The position numbers were made by a program, and so were the translations under genes. Of a stretch of DNA of 64,000 nucleotides, positions 32,554 to 42,727 are shown one piece after another (position 1 is the first letter of the stretch; every line of letters starts with the position of its first letter). This DNA is from Triglochin maritima (Eukaryota > Streptophyta > Magnoliopsida > Alismatales > Juncaginaceae). The stretch is from NCBI GenBank assembly GCA_963682175.1, contig OY821784.1, positions 26,827,621-26,891,620 on the forward strand, written 5' to 3'. The notes beneath the pieces were generated by a model. It ran no database searches. It had not been told where the DNA came from and worked only from the letters and a program-made list of their open reading frames with translations.

Positions 32554-33995
32554 TGAACTTTTGATGATTCAATTAACCTAATCTTAATCACAATCAAATG
32601 TAGTGTAGCACACATAATGCATAGAAGATATATTGTATTGTGTTAACCTCTACAGTTGATCAAGACTCAAGCAATCGGAAATTGAAGTCAATACATGTAA
32701 TCAAACTTGTGAAGACATGTATTTTGCCTTTATTTTGAGTCTTAGGAAACTATGTAATCTTGAGCATACAAGAGTTAAAATTCATTCACATAGACTCTAC
32801 GGAACATATAGAAGTCAGACACAAAATTTCACATCATTTGGACTCCAATAGATCACACAAACTTAGACTAGAAAATCACTAAAACCTTAATCTTAACTGC
32901 TTGTGCCAATTGGTAGACTAAATGAGTTCTCAATTCGACGGATTGGATCAACTGGATCAGTTAACCAATAGTGATTTATCCAGCTCGCACGGTCGACCGT
33001 TTTGACATTTTTGGTCGACCGTCTACACGTGTCATTTGACCGTTAGACTTGTCGTATTATACAACGGTCAGATTTTCCTAACCCCTAAAATTCATGTGGC
33101 CACCGGTTGAATGATGCCTTCTTGGAGGTCAACCGGATGAAGACTTTTTCATCTTCCAAAATGGCCTGTAAATTTTTGGTCGAACGTTGCCAAGCAACTG
33201 GTTGATCGAGCATAGAATTTCTCGGAGCGCAGAACTTCCAGGTATTTTTTGGTCGACCGACCCCTTTCATAGTTCGACCAATAACATAAGTTATAGCCAA
33301 ATTGGTTCAACGTTCTTGAGTTGGTTCGAACCTTCCTCACATTTATGGAAATGGTCGACCGATTGTGTCCTAAATAATGTCATGTGCTTTTCTGTTTTGT
33401 GCTTCTTACATAATAATTTACCATATTAATCACGATGGCTATAACACCTTAGGAGCTTATAAATAGATGTATTCCACCCTTATTTCATGACCTCTCCCAC
33501 TTCAAATTGTCTCATACATTAGAGAGAAATTCCCAACTCCTAAAACTCCCAATCCTACACTCAAGAGCTTGAATTCCACATCTTTGATCATCTATCTATC
33601 ATACTCAAAGTGTCCTCAAACTAGAGAGTATTGTTCCACTCAAGTTATTTGTTGTCAAAAGTGTGAAGGCTCCGGTGAAAGCCCAAAGAATCCTTCTCGG
33701 ATTGTGAGAAGAGGATTCTAAGCTAAGGCGAGGGTTCTTTGCTAGTTTGAAGATTGTAAATGTGTTGTCTCCCGGCCCGAAACGGGGAGCGGATAGTGAA
33801 GACGTGAGTGAAGTTCGAAGTGTCGAGCAGAGCTTGCAAGAGAGGATGTAGGTGGGTGGTCGAACCTCTGTAAAATCATCGTGTTCATTTGTGGTTTGCA
33901 TTGCTTTTCCCTACTTGCTTTAAATTCGTTTCCGCTACACATCTTATTAACTTAAGAACGGATTAAGCATAATTTGATTAGATAAATAAGGGTCA
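32554..33995 (+). repeat. LTR of a different copia family (provisional 'G')
   Basis: Starts TGAACTTTTGATGATTC, has TATAAATAG at about 33459, and ends in a U5-like stretch (GTTTGCATTGCTTTTCCC, TTCCGCTACACA at 33941). The exact end, between 33941 and about 33995, is unclear. GGTCGACCG palindromes lie at 32990, 33012, 33250 and 33351, the first two 22 bp apart. No internal domain is attached. Confidence 0.55.
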
Positions 33996-34070
33996 TATAC
34001 GATCGTACCGGGAGTAGTCATCCTCATTGAGTGGTGGAGAAGAAGGTGATGTGATTATGTGATGTATTAA

Positions 34071-34090
34071 GTGTGTGTGTGTGTGTGTGT
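34071..34090. repeat. (GT)10 microsatellite
   Basis: Ten GT units within the family B LTR. Sister LTRs have only short GT runs here, so it expanded in this copy. Confidence 0.9.
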
Positions 34091-34320
34091 TAATCCTAAC
34101 CTTTGAACCTCACATGAGTTCCTTAACCATCTAATGGGATTTTCACTCTTATCTTGGATGTGCTAATGATTTTGAGCGATGCTTAGCACATGCTTAGATT
34201 AGTGGGCCTATTTTATGGGGAATGATGAGGTGAGGATATGGATGGAGTGGATAAGGAGGAAACATCACACTGGCATGCATGTGTTCATGTTGGCCTCATC
34301 CTAATTAATGTCTTGTATGT

Positions 34321-35718
34321 TGATTGACATCATATCATGCATACATTTGTGTCTTATATCTGTTATCTTTTGCGTAAACAGTGTTATGTAACGAGATTTA
34401 TGTTTAAGTTTAAGGATAAACATGTTTCAGAAGAAGATGCACAAAAATGACCTAAAAACAAGAAAAATGATTCAATTGTGAGTCTCATGGACTGAGATGC
34501 AAGAGAGAAGGGCCTGGATGTGAACCAAAACGACCTATGAGCAAATAAAGAAACTCCACACCATCATGAGGAGTATTTTGGTAATTCGATTTGGGCCTAA
34601 ACTCCAACAATCAACTCGGGTGCACTACACATGAAGAAATCAACGCAGACGACCACCCTCCGAATCCAGGCTCGATAAAAACTTATAGACCTCCAATTGG
34701 CGGTTCGAGACCGTTGATTGGAGGTCGGGTCTTCTACTCACCTGAAAAGATTTAGGTGGGCCATCTATTAGAGTGTTTTATGTCTATTTTTAGTAGTGCA
34801 TTAGTCCCACATCGGGGGATTGTCCCTGATTACCTTTTCTCTGACCATAAATAGAACTCTTCCACTTCCCTTGTATTTCACTACATGGTGGCTAATCCGT
34901 CTACTTAGAGTCAAGCCTTGGAGCAAAAACTCAAGTGGAGAGATGCTACTTGTATTGTGAGTCTGAAATTAAATAAAATTTTCTTAGTTTATGTTGTCTC
35001 TTTTATGTTTCTTACATGCTTAGTTCAATTTCCTTTCATTAATCTTAGTAGATTTAGTTAACATGTTTTCCTCTCTTAACATAATAGCTAGCTTAATGAT
35101 TTGTGAGTATTTTCATCCCCCTTTGGGAGTGGAGATGATGTTTATACATGCAATATAGAATGAAAATGAATGCTTTATTTTGAAATGTGTTGACAAATGT
35201 GAATGAATGCTTGCTTATTTAGAGTAGAAGACTTCACTTGATGGGTTTTGCTAGAACTATTAGACACCTCCCATGTTTGTTTAGGTTCTAAAATAATCAA
35301 CTTGTGTATTTGAATGTTAATCAACTAGGTTAGTGATTGGATTGATAGGTTTTGCCATATCCATTAGACACTTCATATGCATGAAAACATAACCTACATT
35401 TGTGGCTATTGAATGCATTCTTCATCATCTTATTGCATGTGTGCACCCACTCCACCCCTTAGGGATTTCTCTTCCTGACTTCCAACCTTGTTATTAAGCT
35501 CTCTTAATTTAGCTTTAATCCATCGCTAGTTGCCTTCTTTGCATTTGTGACTTACTAGTTTAGTGTAGTTTAGCTTAGCATAATAAAATATTTTCTCCCT
35601 TTATTTATCATTTGATTTCAGACAAACCAGAAGCTACTTACCTTCCCGTTGATAGACCCGTACTTGCCCCGTCTTCACCGACGGTTGTGCTTGCGGTCTA
35701 AACTTAATCGATTAAACA
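34321..35718 (+). repeat. Solo LTR, family A
   Basis: TGATTGACATCATATC to GATTAAACA, 1398 bp, flanked by a perfect duplication TATGT (34316-34320 and 35719-35723). Palindrome pair at 34688-34705 and 34709-34726, 120 bp before CATAAATAG (34846). It diverges clearly from the LTRs at 409 and 7626, so it is older. It formed by unequal LTR recombination inside a family B LTR. Confidence 0.88.
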
Positions 35719-36154
35719 TATGTTTTAATGATTGTGTTAAATCTTATTTCACGTAGAGACATAGTAGGGCTTGGTCATTATGCATTTCATGTTGGCCTCA
35801 TCTCAATTATTGTCTTATATGTTTTAATGATAATGTTTTATCTTATTCATGTGGAGACAAAGTTGGATTTCGTTTATATGGATTTCATGTATTACATGTG
35901 ATGAGCACCAATGAACACACTCGTACACACATTCTCATTTCTATATTCTTTCTCTACCCCCTATGGGGTTTATTTTTATCATTTGTTTTCTGATTTTGTA
36001 CACATCGTAGTGTAATTCGATCTCATATCTCTCTTTTCATTTCCAACTTGAGTATTGTGAACTCTGACTTGCAGGCACTTCTTGTGGACACGACCCATAC
36101 TTGTCGCGTCTTCACCGACGTTGTGCACTTGCGGTATAATAATTGAATCAATCA

Positions 36155-37630
36155 CGACGTCGGATGACTATAGTGGTTTAAGTGGTCCGGTGTTTGAGGA
36201 GTGTTTGTATGTTCCTCCCAAAATCGAATATGATGATATTTTTCTGCAAAGTACTCATTATGACACAAATGCATTCCTGTATAACTCAGGGAGGACATAT
36301 TAATAGGGAAACTACCCAGTATCATACATCAGGTTCGCCCCAGTATCATCCTCTCGAATACCAAGAATTTTACCAACACCCTACTAACAATCATTGGATT
36401 CATTCTCAACCCATAAACATTCAACCCAAAAATTTCCAAAATTCTGACTTCAGCCTCATAGTTGACCCCCGACTTGATTCCTTAGAAAAAAATGCTCCAA
36501 ATATTTACGCAAACCACTCAAAATTTGATGAAGTCCAACTTTAATTCCTTACAAACTATGAAAATGCAAGTAACTCAAATGACACAACAATTAAGTGAAC
36601 GTGAGGAGGGTAGTCTTTCTTGTCAAACTCTTACTTAGTCTGAGGGACTTGGGGTTTCAATTCACGATTACTTGGTGGAGTATTCGATCCAAATTGAAAA
36701 ACATTGACCAGCTTGATTATGAGTTGGCACAATATTGTGCCTTATCCCTTTGTCCTGTGGCCATTGAGCCAAATGATCTTAATGTTGTTCCCCTTAAGGA
36801 CCCACTTTTGGTTAAGCAACAACTCCCCAATACTCTTATTTTCATAAGACCCGATGAGGGTATTTAGAGGTTCTTCAAGGATATCTTGGGTGAAAGACCC
36901 ATTTTTGGTTCGCCTCATGAGGGTATTGAGAGGTCCTTCAAGGACATCTTGAGCGAAAGACTCACTTGTGTTTAAGAAAGAATTTAGTATGGTGATCTCT
37001 CTTCTCGCACGACTTCTATCACTCGAAAAATTTGGTCTGATGGGACTTAGTACCTGGTGCTTTCGAGTCATCTGACTTGAGATTCACCGAGAAAACTCAC
37101 GTTACACGGGTGGTAGGGATCACCCTAGGTGGAGATTTAGGGGAAGGTGTACGCGATAGTGTAAGTCCTCACAGGCAATGATTCACGAAATCGGGCTCTG
37201 GGAGAATTAAACACCAACCATTTTTAATTCCTTGTTCTCTAAAAAGAAAAGAAAAAAAAGTAAACATAGAAATAAATATAAATAAGAACCTTAATGGACT
37301 TTACACAATGATCACTAGAGGATGTTAAGGTTGCCCATGTCTTTCACTTAAGTCCTTAGATATCTTGCACAAATGGTTAACTAGGTTAGGTGTTTGGACA
37401 TTATACATATATAGAGTCGGCCCGTAGGATTACCGTGTAATGATCGACAAGAGGTCCATTGAGTTATGTTGCTAGGTTGAATAATGCATCAATGTTCAGA
37501 ATTTGTGGGTATATCCGTTGAAATAAATGAAAGCTTCAGCTCATACGAAAGTGATATAGGATTTCTTTTTTCCAATGTATTTATTTCATTATTTTGCTCG
37601 GGACTAGCAAAAGATAAGTGCGAGGGTATT
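36155..37630 (+). pseudogene. Family B gag-like fragment and 3' spacer
   Basis: Begins abruptly after the LTR end at 36154. 36182-36870 holds fragments of the gag-like protein of 29361-30400 (NIQPKNFQN-type spacer, ELAQYCALSLCPVAIEPNDL, LPNTLIFIRPDEG) with frameshifts and stops. A 48-bp segment is tandemly duplicated at about 36853 and 36916. 36990-37210 matches the non-coding 3' spacer of the young element (6915-7145). Ends with GATAAGTGCGAGGGTATT, the polypurine tract of the LTR at 37631. Confidence 0.7.
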
Positions 37631-39127
37631 TGATTAGTAGTATATCCTATGACTCATTCATGCTATATATCCATTATTTAACCCAATATTTGTGCTACTC
37701 GGGTATTTGTTTTTTACATTTCAGAGTTTAGGTAATAAAGAAGAGAATGAAGAGAAAATGACCTAAACGCAAGAAGAATTGACTAATTTGGAAGCCTTCT
37801 GGACCTGTTTGTAGTGCTCAAGGATCGGATTGCAGGTCAATAATGACCTAGGTGAAAATCCGGAGGGACCTGAGAGTAAAGAAAATATGTTGGTTGCAAA
37901 AGTCTATAATCTCATAAACCTAAGTAGTAATTTAACAAATTAAGACCAAACGGGTTAAAATCAATAGCTCCGGGTGCACTCCACGTGTTAAATTAGGCAA
38001 GTTAAGCTTCTAATGAAATTTGGGGCGGATGAGACCCAAGCAATCTGCCATTGGTGGGTGCAAATCCGCTACAGGCAGATCATCAGGCATGTTTGACCCC
38101 CAGTTTATCCAGCAGGTTTGATTGTTGGGTTAGAGCACTCTTGAGCATCTAGATTTGATTTTCAGTCATCCGATTGCGCCCAGATTAATCCATACCTTCT
38201 AATCTTATATACATACACTTGTAATCCTTCTTCCCCATTAGAGTAGGTTTTATTTCTTGCTTAGTAGTACATTTTATTTCTTGCTTAGTACTGTAATGGA
38301 GGAGAAGAGAAAAATCATATTGTAATCTTTCTTTCTTAATCAAGTTTTAGTTGCATATTGTTTATGTTCTTGTCTTTCATTTGATGCAATTTTTATTCAA
38401 TTTCTTTGGTTATATTTAATTTCTTTTATTTGTTCAAGTGTTGTTTTCCTTTTGTTCTTTTCTTTGTTATGGATATGATAGTGAGTAATCAATCCATCAT
38501 TAGGGGCTGGAGGATGATGTGAAGTGTGAATATTAGATTGTGTGTGTTTTAATCTTAATCTTGGAGCTTCAAATGATTTCCATAGACATTTTAATTGGTT
38601 TATCACTCTTGCCTTTTATTTGTTAATGGTCTTAATGGATGCTTATCACGTGCTTTGGTTAGTGGACCCACTTTGTGGGGAATGATGGGTAATGATAAGA
38701 TTGGAGTGGATAAAGAAATAAGATCGACATGTGAGCATGTGATTATCTTTACTATTATCTTAAGTAGTATTTTTGAATGTTTTAATGATGGTAATAAATC
38801 TTAATCCATGTGGAAACATACTTAAAATAATGGCCATTATAGATGTCCATATTAATTCATGTCATTAGACCACAATTGTACACACAAAATCACACATCTA
38901 CATTGTTGCACGTATTCTCCACCTCCTACGGGACCAGTTATATTAGGTTAATTTCAGCATCTCGCATCGCATTAGTTAGTTAATTCAAATACACTCAACT
39001 TCCATTTTTGTCCCCCATCGAGTATGGTCGACGACGACCCACACTCTCTCCTCGTGGACATGACCCGTACTTGTCACCGTGCCAACGCGGCCATGCACTT
39101 GCGGTTTTGAACTTTAATTTTCCAACA
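37631..39127 (+). repeat. Family B LTR, complete (3' LTR)
   Basis: TGATTAGTAGTATATCC to TTTTCCAACA, 1497 bp, directly after a polypurine tract. Palindrome pair ATCTGCCATTGGTGGGTG (38043-38060) and ATCCGCTACAGGCAGATC (38064-38081), 125 bp before a TATATA box near 38206. Confidence 0.8.
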
Positions 39128-39500
39128 CATTGCAAGCACCAGTTCAGGGAATATCAATGTGGCTTAATCACGAGGTTTATATGATTTGTTGTCTAACATG
39201 GACCATCGTAAGTGGTATTTTCCCCTCTAGAAGGTTTCTTAGAACAACGATGATCTTTATAGGCTCGCTATTGCATTGTCATATTGTTTTACCCCTTTGA
39301 ATATAGTTTGTAAAAGAGTAGCACATATTGTACTATGTAAGTACTGCATGTAGTCGATTAGACAACAATTCTAGTACTGCATGCTAGGTGTTGTAATAGT
39401 TTGTGTAGGAAATTATTGAACTTACGAAAGCAACGTCCTCTGTAGATATTGGCCTCATTTGAGTCGTGATTTATGTTGTATACTATGCCCTCCGTCATAC
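39128..39500. other. Unassigned 373-bp spacer between two family B LTRs
   Basis: No LTR, coding or repeat signature that I can recognise. It is neither the split copia gene nor family B leader. It may be a fragment of a further element or filler DNA from break repair. Confidence 0.4.
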
Positions 39501-40921
39501 ATTTCAAGGTTTAGGTAATAAAGAAGAGCAAGCAAGTGAAAGACCTAAATGCTAGAAGAAATGATTAATTTGTAAGCCTTCTGAACCTATTAGTAATGCT
39601 CAAGGATCGGATTGCAAGTCAGGAAGGACCTAGGTAAACACCCGGAGGATCATGATCATAAAGAAAATATGTTAGTTGCAAAAGTGCATGATCTGATGAA
39701 TCTGAGGAGTAAATCTACAATTAAAACCAAACAGACTCGAACCAACAACTCTGGGTGCACCCCACGTGTTCAATATATTAACTAAAACCACTGTCAAAAT
39801 TGAAGGCGATCAGACACAAATGACCCGTCAATGGCTGATTAAAATCCACCACTGGCAGATCCGGTTAATCAATTGGCCCGTCAAATTTCTCCACTGGGTT
39901 GGGTTGTCGGGTCAGAGTAATACACAACATCCATATATGATTTACAACCATCAGATTGCTCCCAGATTCATCTACACCTCTCTTTCTTCTACAAATAGCA
40001 ATGTTTCTCCTACATTTAGCCTCTTCTTCCTTCTTCCCCCATTAAAATAGGTTTTACTTCTTGCTTAGAGTAGGTTTTACTTATTGCTTAGTAGTGTGGT
40101 GGAGGAGAAGAGAAACACAATTTTGTAATCTTTCTTTCTTAATCAAGTTTTAGTTTCATGTTCTTTATGTTTTTGTCTTTCATTTCATGCAATTTTTATT
40201 TCATGGCTTTGGTTATATTTAGTTTCCATTACTTGTTCATGTGTTGATTTTCTTGTGTTCTTTTCTTCGTTATGGATATGATTAGTGAGTAATCCATCCC
40301 CATTGGGGGTGGAGGATGTTGTTAAGTGTGAATGTTAGATTTGTGTGTTTTAATTTTAATCTTGGAGCTTCAAATGATTTTGATAGTCATTTTGATGGGT
40401 TTCTCACTCTTGCCTTTGATGCATGTGTTAATGATTCTAATGGATGCTTAGCACATGCTTTGGTTAGTGGGCCCACTTTATGGGGAATGTTGAGATGAGG
40501 ATAAGATTGGATAAAGATGTAAGATTGACATGTGAGCATGTGTTATCTTTAACCTTATCATAAGTAGTGTTTTGTATGTTTTAATGATGGTGATAAATCT
40601 TAATCCATGTGGAAACACACTTAGAATAATGGTCATTATAGATGTTCATACTAATTCATATCATGAGAGCAGAATTGTACACACACGCGTCACACATCTA
40701 CATTATTGCACACATTCTCCACCTCATATGGGACTAGCCACATTTATTTTACAAATTGTAATTAATATAATTTAGTGTAGATGCACTCACTCATTCCTCA
40801 TTTTCTTCCTTCACTCGAATATGGTCGACGACGACCCACACTCGCTCCTCGTGGACACGACCTGTAGTTGCCACAACTTCATCACGGTCATGCACTTGCG
40901 GTTTTAAACTTTAATACCCCA
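39501..40921 (+). repeat. Family B LTR, 5' truncated
   Basis: Joins the LTR at its position of about 100 (AGGTTTAGGTAATAAAGAAG) and runs to GCGGTTTTAAACTTTAATAC. Palindrome pair at 39823-39840 and 39844-39861, 130 bp before a degenerate TATA (ACAAATAGC, 39991). Its end abuts the right half of the broken copia gene. Confidence 0.75.
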
Positions 40922-41387
40922 ATTAACAGGGAATCCACCACCAGATTCTGTACGTTTGTTGGGAGAAATCTTGTCACATGGAGAAGTAACTAGAAGGAAA
41001 ACATTGCCGCCCGGTCAAGTGCCGAGGCAGAATACCATGTCATGGCATCCACCATAGGCGAGCTAGTATCTCTTAAGAAACTTCTTAGCGAAATAAAAAT
41101 TCCACAACAAGAACATGTGCAAATGTTCTGCGATAATCAAGCAGCTCGACACATTGCATCTAATCCTATCTTTCACGAGCGAACAAATGACACCGAGATT
41201 AACTGACACTTAATCCAAAAGAAAATATAAGCAAAAGAAATTGAAATTCTCTATGTTAATAGCAAGGACCAACTCACTAACATATTCACCAAACCATTAG
41301 ACAACAAACACTTTCAAAGCATTCTTCACAGTGTGGGATCTTTCAACAGCTACGAATCCCTCAGAGATCCTCAACTTGCGGGGAACA
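40922..41387 (+). pseudogene. Copia RNase H (right half) and polyprotein end
   Basis: Continues the gene cut at 19784: RESTTRFCTFVGRNLVTW, then ARSSAEAEYHVMASTIGEL (the RNase H catalytic Glu region), MFCDNQAARHIASNP and the terminal YVNSKDQLTNIFTKPLDN. Stops occur in the EIN-stop-HLI motif and elsewhere. RNase H would remove the RNA strand during reverse transcription; this copy is dead. The ends of the two halves leave no doubt that they were one gene. Confidence 0.87.
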
Positions 41388-41673
41388 TGTTAAAATACAA
41401 CAGCTACGAATCCCCAACTTGCAGGGTACATGTTAAAATACAACAGCTACGAATCCCCTCAGAGATCCTTGCCTAACTCAACTTTCATCATCAACAATCA
41501 AGGATCTTGTCATTCTTCACAGAATCATTAGGATTGCACATTCCAAACCAAACAACAACCAAATTAGGAACACTGTAACGATGAGATTACTAGTCCTGTA
41601 TATTTACTCTTCTATGTAACTGCATGTCCTCATCACGATAATAAGAACAAATACACCAAAATTCATATTTTCA
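41388..41673 (+). repeat. Short 3' LTR of the split copia element with duplicated start
   Basis: The LTR start TGTTAAAATACAACAGC occurs twice (41388 and 41431), each preceded by a TTGCGGGGAACA/TTGCAGGGTACA polypurine-like tract. The LTR ends at TTTTCA (41671-41673). An LTR of about 243 bp is typical of the small-LTR copia lineages. CAGCTACGAATCCC occurs three times between 41346 and 41456. Confidence 0.7.
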
Positions 41674-42379
41674 ATCTCGTTGCCTTCCAATAATAATATG
41701 CATTATTCCCTCTGCAGAAAAACTTGAAAATTGCAACGTAGTTGTAATGTACCAGTACATCACAGATACACAAATAGATTACTTGCTTGCATCATTTAAT
41801 CAATGTTTATAAGTCTTTTGATCTCTTAATATGATTTTTTATTTTTACAACCCGCAAGATCGTCAGTCGTAACTACTTAACAAATAGAAGAAGACGAGAG
41901 CGTACACAGTAATAAGTTGATATCTTTAGAAAACATATTTATATATATGCCCGCATCAGAGAATGCGAGATGGCGAGGTCTCTTTTAATATTTGTTTATT
42001 GGTGTATGGTTTCCACGTTCTCCTACCTGAATACATATTTGTTAGAAATTAAAACCAATCCCAAATACACAGCGGAACAGAAATCATAAATCCAATTGGT
42101 TAGATTCCGGTCGACCGAAAAAGAACACACAGTTTTGCTGGACCAATTACAACACACATCTGGTCGACCGAACACCTTCCGGTCGACCAAATGTCTGTTT
42201 TCCTGCACCGAATGGCGAGGTCTCTTTTAATATTTGTTTATTGGTGTATGTCTACTTCGAACGTTCCAACGACACAATTAGTTAACCCCTAAAGAAGAAG
42301 GAATGTAAAGTAAGAATATAAGAAAAACCTATCAAATGTGTGCATGCACCAAAATCAATCCAAGTCCAAACCACTCACA
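41674..42379. other. Intergenic DNA upstream of the RIC gene, with a 39-bp direct repeat around an LTR scrap
   Basis: No gene. A 39-bp sequence beginning ATGGCGAGGTCTC is present at 41970-42008 and again, perfectly, at 42212-42250. Between them lies 42040-42207, a 168-bp internally deleted copia LTR (minus strand: TGCAGG start, TTTCTAACA end) with GGTCGACC palindromes at 42109, 42162 and 42181. Confidence 0.65.
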
Positions 42380-42727
42380 GCTGTTTAGGAGTTTATTATT
42401 ATTTTCCACTTTTTCAACTTCCTCACAGCTGTTCATAGCCTCACAATATAAACATATAAGGTAAGAATAAGATCAAGAAAGAGAATTTTCAATTTTGATC
42501 AACATTTTAAGTCGCTTCTACATGAGGTTAGTTTCTTGGAACCCCTCAAAGTAAATCAACCATTCGCTTGCTCTTGTTTTGCGTTTCCTTAGTTTCCTTT
42601 CGTTTTGTTCTACAACTTCTCATGATCTCGTTTCGCTGTTTAAGTTTTCTTCTCCCCAATCTTTCTTCGTATTTTCTCGTGTGATTATAATTAAGGTGGT
42701 GGTGGTTGTAATTCACAAGGCAAAAAG
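42380..42727 (+). promoter_or_regulatory. Probable promoter and 5' UTR of the RIC gene
   Basis: CTCACAGCTGTT occurs at about 42375 and again at 42422. TATAAA lies at 42447-42452. Further on is a pyrimidine-rich leader with CTTTCGTTTTGTTC-type stretches to the ATG at 42728. A start site near 42480 is likely; an intron in the 5' UTR (GGTTAGTTTC near 42524) is possible. Confidence 0.45.

Larger units (their letters stand above)
33996..36154 (+). repeat. Family B LTR (subtype ending ATCAATCA), 5' truncated and split by a solo LTR
   Basis: Begins within the middle of the LTR (GAGAAGAAGGTGATGTG, compare about 23005) and runs to 34320. It resumes at 35719 after a solo family A LTR and ends ATAATTGAATCAATCA. 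It is plausibly the 3' LTR of the element whose 5' LTR ends at 23459. Confidence 0.68.

Noticed and set aside
19780..39136. GCAAG at 19780 and at 39132 as the duplication of one family B element
   Set aside because: The right copy is 4-5 bp away from the LTR end at 39127, and the sequence around it is not the broken copia gene.
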